Source: an uncultured Clostridia bacterium (lineage in GTDB: Bacteria; Bacillota; Clostridia; Christensenellales; CAG-314). From it: DNA of 6,355 nucleotides. The position numbers were made by a program, and so were the translations under genes. The notes under the pieces were generated by a model. That model did no database searches and was not told the origin of the DNA. It saw only the letters and a list, made by a program, of their open reading frames with translations. Location: the NCBI GenBank assembly GCA_934177025.1, contig CAKPPA010000065.1, positions 1 to 6,355 of the forward strand, in the 5' to 3' direction. Below are positions 4,836 through 6,355 of the stretch, piece after piece; the stretch's first letter is position 1, and the number at the start of each line of letters is the position of its first letter.

Positions 4836-5057
4836 TTAATTTTTACTCCGCCACACGATTCGACCTTTCGTCAAATCGTACGGGCTCATTTCAACCGTTA
4901 CGGCGTCGCCCGGCAAAATTTTGATGTAGTTCATCCTTAATTTTCCGGAAATGTACGCCGTGATGACGTGACCGTTGGAAAGTTTTACCACGAACGTTGC
5001 GTTACGCAATGCTTCGATGATGGTTCCTTCCACTTCAATGACATCATTTTTTGACAT
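4836..5057 (-). CDS. infA: Translation initiation factor IF-1
   Basis: 73 residues, the standard size. IF-1 is a single OB-fold that binds the 30S A site and works with IF-2 and IF-3 in choosing the initiator tRNA. MSKNDVIEVEGTIIEAL (1-17), NGHVI (28-32), SGKLRMNYIKILPGD (37-51) and SPYDLTKGRIVWR (58-70) match the family along its full length. The ATG at 5057 lies inside the end of the KOW gene (14-nt overlap, different frame) and has GGAGG at 5067-5063 with a 5-nt spacer. The overlap suggests coupled translation of the two proteins. Confidence 0.98.
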   Translation of the reverse strand: MSKNDVIEVEGTIIEALRNATFVVKLSNGHVITAYISGKLRMNYIKILPGDAVTVEMSPYDLTKGRIVWRSKN

Positions 5058-5349
5058 TTTTCCCTCCGTTATTTTGCAATGGTTCGTTGAACGACCGCAA
5101 GGAACTTTTTACTTCGCTGTCAAACACTTTTTTGTGTTCCTTGATTTTTTCGGCGATGCTTTCCAGCACGACTCCGTTCGGTCTCAAATGCTTTACGCTT
5201 TTCTTTTTCGGGTTGGATAGTTTTCGGATTTCGCCGTCACAGATAAACACGGTGTTTTCGTCGAGGATGTCCACGACGACGTAATACGCGTTTTTATCCC
5301 TGCCCATTTTGGAAAAAACTACCGAACCCAATTCGATTTTTCTATCCAT
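5044..5349 (-). CDS. KOW-domain (L14e-like) RNA-binding protein
   Basis: 101 residues. The N-terminal half carries a KOW/L14e-like fold: ELGSVVFSKMGRDKNAYYVVVDILD (6-30), then DGEIRKLSNPKKKSVKHLRP (38-57), matching small proteins encoded between map and infA in many Gram-positive bacteria (YbzG in Bacillus subtilis, from memory). The role is not well defined; RNA or ribosome binding is inferred from the domain. The second half (58-101) is charged and probably helical (VLESIAEKIKEHKKVF), with a low-complexity end (NNGGKNVKK) encoded over the infA ribosome binding site. The ATG at 5349 uses AGGAG at 5357-5353, whose first bases overlap the map TAG stop; the spacer is short (3 nt). Confidence 0.88.
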   Translation of the reverse strand: MDRKIELGSVVFSKMGRDKNAYYVVVDILDENTVFICDGEIRKLSNPKKKSVKHLRPNGVVLESIAEKIKEHKKVFDSEVKSSLRSFNEPLQNNGGKNVKK

Positions 5350-5355
5350 AATCTC

Positions 5356-6102
5356 CTACAGCGATAAGATTTCCACGCCGTTTTCGCCAATGGCGATCGT
5401 GTTTTCGTAATGTGCGGCGGGTTTGCCGTCCATCGTTTTGACGGTCCACCCGTCCGGCAGAAACACGACTTCCCGTCGCCCCATCGTAATCATCGGTTCG
5501 ATGGCGATGGTCAGCCCTTTTTCCAAACGTAACCCGTGTCCCGCCCTGCCGTAGTTCGGCACCTCGGGACTTTCATGCATTTCTCTGCCGATGCCGTGCC
5601 CGACCAGTTCGCGTACCACTCCGTAGCCGAAACGTTCCACGTAACTGCTAATCGCATTGCCGATGTCCCCCAAGCGGGAATTCGGCCCGATTACCTTCAC
5701 GGCCTCAAAAAAACTTTGCTTCGTAACGTCGATTAGTTGTTGTTTTTCCTTACTGATGTTGCCTACCGCAAACGTCCGTGCGGCGTCGCCTTGCCAGCCG
5801 TTGAAAATGCTGCCGATGTCGACGCTGACAATTTGCCCTTCCTGCAAAATTCGCGATTTACTCGGAATTCCGTGCACGACTTCCTCGTCGACGGAAACGC
5901 AAATGCTCGCCGGATACCCTTCGTAATTCAAAAACGAAGGAATCGCATTGCGGCGACGGATATATTCGTCCGCTAAAACGTTCAGTTCGTAAGTAGATAC
6001 TCCGGGTTTGATGTGTTCTTCCACCAGATTCAGAGTATCTCTTACGATCTCGTTCGCCTGACGCATGTATCCGATTTGTTCTTTGCTTTTTAAATAGATC
6101 AT
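5356..6102 (-). CDS. map: Methionine aminopeptidase, type I
   Basis: 248 residues, the size of a short bacterial type I enzyme without N-terminal extension. It removes the initiator Met from nascent proteins after deformylation, using two metal ions. The five ligands are visible: D95 and D106 (SVDIGSIFNGWQGDAARTF), H169 (VGHGIG), E202 (AIEPM) and E233 (HYENT). H77 (VVHGIP) and H176 (MHESP) are the conserved active-site histidines. The frame remains open upstream to the window edge, but that part is the shadow of adk in another frame. The start MIYLKSKEQI at 6102 fits the family and forms an ATGA overlap with the adk stop. No good SD precedes it, so translation is probably coupled to adk. Confidence 0.97.
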   Translation of the reverse strand: MIYLKSKEQIGYMRQANEIVRDTLNLVEEHIKPGVSTYELNVLADEYIRRRNAIPSFLNYEGYPASICVSVDEEVVHGIPSKSRILQEGQIVSVDIGSIFNGWQGDAARTFAVGNISKEKQQLIDVTKQSFFEAVKVIGPNSRLGDIGNAISSYVERFGYGVVRELVGHGIGREMHESPEVPNYGRAGHGLRLEKGLTIAIEPMITMGRREVVFLPDGWTVKTMDGKPAAHYENTIAIGENGVEILSL

Positions 6103-6355
6103 AACCGATCCAAAATTTCCGTGATCTTTTCGAACACGTCCGCAATGGATCCGTTTGCGTCTACTTCGTAAAGCACGCCTTTGTTTCGATAAAAGGCAAG
6201 CAACGGTTCGCAGGAATCCGCGTAAACTTTTAAGCGATTGGACACGGTTGCTTCCGTGTCGTCCGCACGCTGAATCAGTTCGCCGCCGCATTTTTCGCAA
6301 ACGGTTTTGCCGTTTAGCGTGTCGACGTGGTATGGTTGCCCGCATTTTGCGCAAG
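6099..6355 (-). CDS. adk: Adenylate kinase, C-terminal part
   Basis: The last 84 residues are present; the start is beyond the right edge. The enzyme interconverts ATP + AMP and 2 ADP in the cytosol. I translated this by hand: it opens in the LID with CAKCGQPYH, then CEKCGG, giving four zinc-ligand cysteines in C-x2-C-x14-C-x2-C. ELIQRADDTEATVSNRL follows, with the conserved Arg-Ala-Asp-Asp catalytic segment, then YADSCEPLLAFY and the C-terminal helix IADVFEKITEILDRL. The LID between the cysteine pairs is two residues shorter than the x16 I recall as common, and the usual Pro-Pro-Lys is replaced by LNGK. The TGA stop (6101-6099) overlaps the map start as ATGA. The position after secY in related operons cannot be checked here. 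Confidence 0.96.
   Translation of the reverse strand, partial: CAKCGQPYHVDTLNGKTVCEKCGGELIQRADDTEATVSNRLKVYADSCEPLLAFYRNKGVLYEVDANGSIADVFEKITEILDRL

Noticed and set aside
85..5976. Many open frames on the plus strand, up to 201 codons (for example 2209-2814)
   Set aside because: All lie opposite or in other frames of well-recognised minus-strand genes, have no family resemblance and no proper ribosome binding sites.
6103..6354. 84-residue Arg-rich extension of methionine aminopeptidase
   Set aside because: It is the out-of-frame shadow of adk; the adk frame gives a clear kinase C-terminus and an ATGA junction with map.

Overview
The window is the 3' half of a bacterial ribosomal-protein superoperon, followed by two accessory genes. 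Every gene lies on the minus strand, so transcription runs from high to low coordinates. The order adk, map, KOW-domain gene, infA, rpmJ, rpsM, rpsK, rpsD, rpoA, rplQ is the classic Gram-positive spc/alpha arrangement. The KOW gene between map and infA, the four-cysteine form of S4, the strong AGGAGG ribosome binding sites and a bL17 with an internal insertion all suggest a Bacillota, most likely Clostridia-like, bacterium. The genus cannot be told from the sequence.

Right end (6355 to 4706): the C-terminal part of adenylate kinase with a zinc-type LID overlaps map by ATGA. Then come map, the KOW gene, infA (overlapping the KOW gene by 14 nt) and rpmJ, with stop codons often merged into the next Shine-Dalgarno. 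A 195-nt gap follows (4705-4511). It holds a good sigma-A-type promoter and a GC-rich structured leader whose apical loop can pair with the rpsM Shine-Dalgarno. rpsM, rpsK, rpsD, rpoA and rplQ (4510-1559) follow as a tight unit making S13, S11, S4, the RNA polymerase alpha subunit and L17. A strong intrinsic terminator follows rplQ.

Left end: directly after that terminator is a short QueG-like double-[4Fe-4S] protein (1496-714). The 251-nt gap to the left holds short repeats, a terminator-like inverted repeat, and a promoter carrying two NrdR-type boxes. This promoter drives the 5' part of a class II (adenosylcobalamin-dependent) ribonucleotide reductase gene that runs off the left edge.

Functionally the block joins nucleotide supply (adk, nrdJ), translation initiation and N-terminal methionine removal (infA, map), ribosome assembly and transcription (rpoA). 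The most interesting signal is the rpsM leader. Its predicted loop-to-SD pseudoknot resembles in principle the S4-responsive alpha-operon leader of Escherichia coli, but I do not recognise it as a described leader in this type of bacterium. No mobile element, CRISPR array, tRNA or rRNA was seen.
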